This document shows, piece by piece, positions 62,975 to 64,000 of a stretch of 64,000 bases of DNA; position 1 is the first letter of the stretch, and the number at the start of each line of letters is the position of its first letter. This DNA comes from Caballeronia sp. dw_19 (GTDB taxonomy: Bacteria > Pseudomonadota > Gammaproteobacteria > Burkholderiales > Burkholderiaceae), in the NCBI RefSeq assembly GCF_018449515.1, contig NZ_JAAVUQ010000035.1, positions 16,777 through 80,776 on the forward strand. Direction: 5' to 3'. Position numbers and translations under genes: made by a program. The notes under the pieces are model-generated. The model did not search any database. It was not told the origin of the DNA and saw only the letters and a list, made by a program, of their open reading frames with translations.

Positions 62975-63697
62975 ATGCCGGAATCAGACGATGCCTCGTT
63001 CGGCGCTGACCCGAAAGACACGGTTGGCGTTCCGCAAGCTCATCTCACCGAACTCGCTGAAATAGTCGCTGAGGCGCTCAACGCGAGGCGGTGCGTCATC
63101 ACAATTTTCCGCGAAGAGCAGGACGTCGATGAAGGTCGGCTTGCCACCGCAATCTTTGGGTATACTCCCGCAAGCCGATGGGCCGACGTGGCCGATTGCG
63201 AATACGGAGAAGCCCAGTATCGCTCTACCGGGATGCGGGATGTTTTGACGCAGAACAAGGTGCGCGAGATCTCGCCGAGCCTTCGCAAGATTACGGGTTC
63301 CAACGAAACAATGTCTTCTCCCGTCTTGCGAGAGCGGAAGATCATCGGCGTCGTGCACGTGGATGGACCGCTCGACGGAAATCGTTTCGGTTCGGCGGAT
63401 CTGAACTTGTTCTCGGCACTCGTACGCCTTGTATCCAAAGCAGTCAAGGCGGCCCAGGCGCAAAAAGCAGCCGAGTTGTACTTCACCGATGTTGCATTGA
63501 CCCAGGCGGCCCGCAAGAACGTTCAAGGACTCGTCATGGCATCAGCCGAGGATCCCGACCGGGTTGTGCGCATCGTTGCCAAAGCGTTTTATCGTGAAAT
63601 GACCCGTGCCGGTTTTGATCCGAAACACGTTATTCGTGCGGCATCGGAAATCATTTCTGAGTTGAGCAAAAGCGTACGCGGCACAAGGCCGAAATGA
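62975..63697 (+). CDS. GAF-domain protein
   Basis: The 240-residue soluble protein starts at ATG 62975 after AAGGGAG. The N-terminal 150 residues form a GAF fold (ALNARRCVITIFREEQDVDE, then MSSPVLRERKIIGVVHVDGP and FSALVRLVSKAVKAA). The C-terminal 80 residues are helical (VALTQAARKNVQGLVMASAE and later FDPKHVIRAASEIISELSKS). It has no kinase, cyclase or HTH domain, so it may bind a small ligand and act through a partner. The convergent response regulator fragment at the window edge may be related. Confidence 0.7.
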   Translation: MPESDDASFGADPKDTVGVPQAHLTELAEIVAEALNARRCVITIFREEQDVDEGRLATAIFGYTPASRWADVADCEYGEAQYRSTGMRDVLTQNKVREISPSLRKITGSNETMSSPVLRERKIIGVVHVDGPLDGNRFGSADLNLFSALVRLVSKAVKAAQAQKAAELYFTDVALTQAARKNVQGLVMASAEDPDRVVRIVAKAFYREMTRAGFDPKHVIRAASEIISELSKSVRGTRPK

Positions 63698-63814
63698 GCG
63701 ATGTAACGATACTTTCGACAGCACCAGGTAGCGCAGTCCTCGTTTCAGTCGCGATCCCGTGACGGAGATAAGTGGCACGCCCAGGTGTTGGTTTGCACCG
63801 GATTGAGACCCGCT

Positions 63815-64000
63815 TCAACCCCGAAGGGCGTTGCTGAGTTCGCCAACCGCATAAGGCTTACTCAGTCTCTTCCATGAAAAGCCGATTGGCAGCTCGTCTC
63901 CCGACGCGAACGCCAGGTGCAGATGGGGATACGCGGCAACTGCGCGTTGCCAACTCGATTCCAGAGTCCCCGGGCAGATTCAAATCCGTCAGCAAGACAT
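63815..64000 (-). pseudogene. Response regulator receiver domain, cut by window edge, frameshifted
   Basis: The reverse strand reads VLLTDLNLPGDSGIELA (phospho-acceptor Asp region) and then, after a one-base shift near 63945, QRAVAAYPHLHLAFASGDEL and SWKRLSKPYAVGELSNALRG before the stop. The conserved Lys is in LSKPY. The N-terminal part lies outside the window, so stand-alone or multidomain status is unknown. The frameshift looks like a one-base loss. Confidence 0.65.

Noticed and set aside
1..64000. CRISPR arrays, rRNA genes or a replication origin
   Set aside because: No regularly spaced direct repeats, no rRNA-like sequence and no iteron or DnaA-box cluster were seen on reading the window.

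Overview
The window is GC-rich chromosomal DNA from a Gram-negative betaproteobacterium, most probably the Burkholderiaceae (Paraburkholderia/Caballeronia/Burkholderia type). Supporting this are the DUF4148 and DUF3562 small proteins, the Gram-negative porin, an Frc/Oxc oxalate cluster, a very large cyclic beta-1,2-glucan synthase and secondary GroESL/Hsp20 genes. No numerical composition or database comparison was possible; all calls come from reading translations and motifs.

Layout. (1) 0-7 kb is a decaying region: small membrane ORFs, a quinone reductase, a DUF4148 secreted protein, and multiply frameshifted remnants of a flavin reductase, a carboxymuconolactone decarboxylase-like protein and a bifunctional MaoC hydratase/phosphate acetyltransferase. 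The last is also split by an IS630-family insertion. (2) 7.1-12.3 kb is an oxalate module: formyl-CoA transferase, oxalyl-CoA decarboxylase, a second class III CoA-transferase (probably the oxalate-priming enzyme) and a YoaK/DUF1275 membrane protein. (3) 12.4-14.4 kb is an IS scar: a DUF3562 gene cut by an IS6-family element, an IS110 fragment, and a partial inverted IS6 copy. (4) 14.7-31.7 kb is a catabolic locus around an IclR regulator. A nine-gene operon runs leftwards (CoA-transferase, two enoyl-CoA hydratases, FadB-like protein, thiolase, MHS-type permease, two succinate-semialdehyde-type aldehyde dehydrogenases, SDR). A short operon runs rightwards (Fe-type alcohol dehydrogenase, thioesterase, porin). 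Palindromes with the shared core TTCYA-N5-TGGAA lie in front of both, so the IclR protein probably controls both. The set fits oxidation of an omega-hydroxy acid to a dicarboxylic acid followed by beta-oxidation, but it has no acyl-CoA dehydrogenase.

(5) 32.5-41 kb is a nest of mobile elements. Four group II intron reverse transcriptases (two intact, two halves) surround a large serine recombinase module. One class C intron starts directly after an intrinsic terminator hairpin and is itself interrupted by a second class C intron. The recombinase module sits between an N-terminal half and a C-terminal half of two different intron RTs, both cut at the same conserved FD codons. (6) 41-64 kb is an envelope and stress region: an ACT-domain protein, an 8.7-kb cyclic glucan synthase, an MgtA-type P-type ATPase, a CPA1 Na+/H+ antiporter, groES-groEL, an hsp20 operon with a sigma-32-like promoter and a possible RNA thermometer, an unusual tRNA-Lys, a GAF-domain protein and the edge of a response regulator. 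Two of the three hsp20 genes and the response regulator carry single-base frameshifts.
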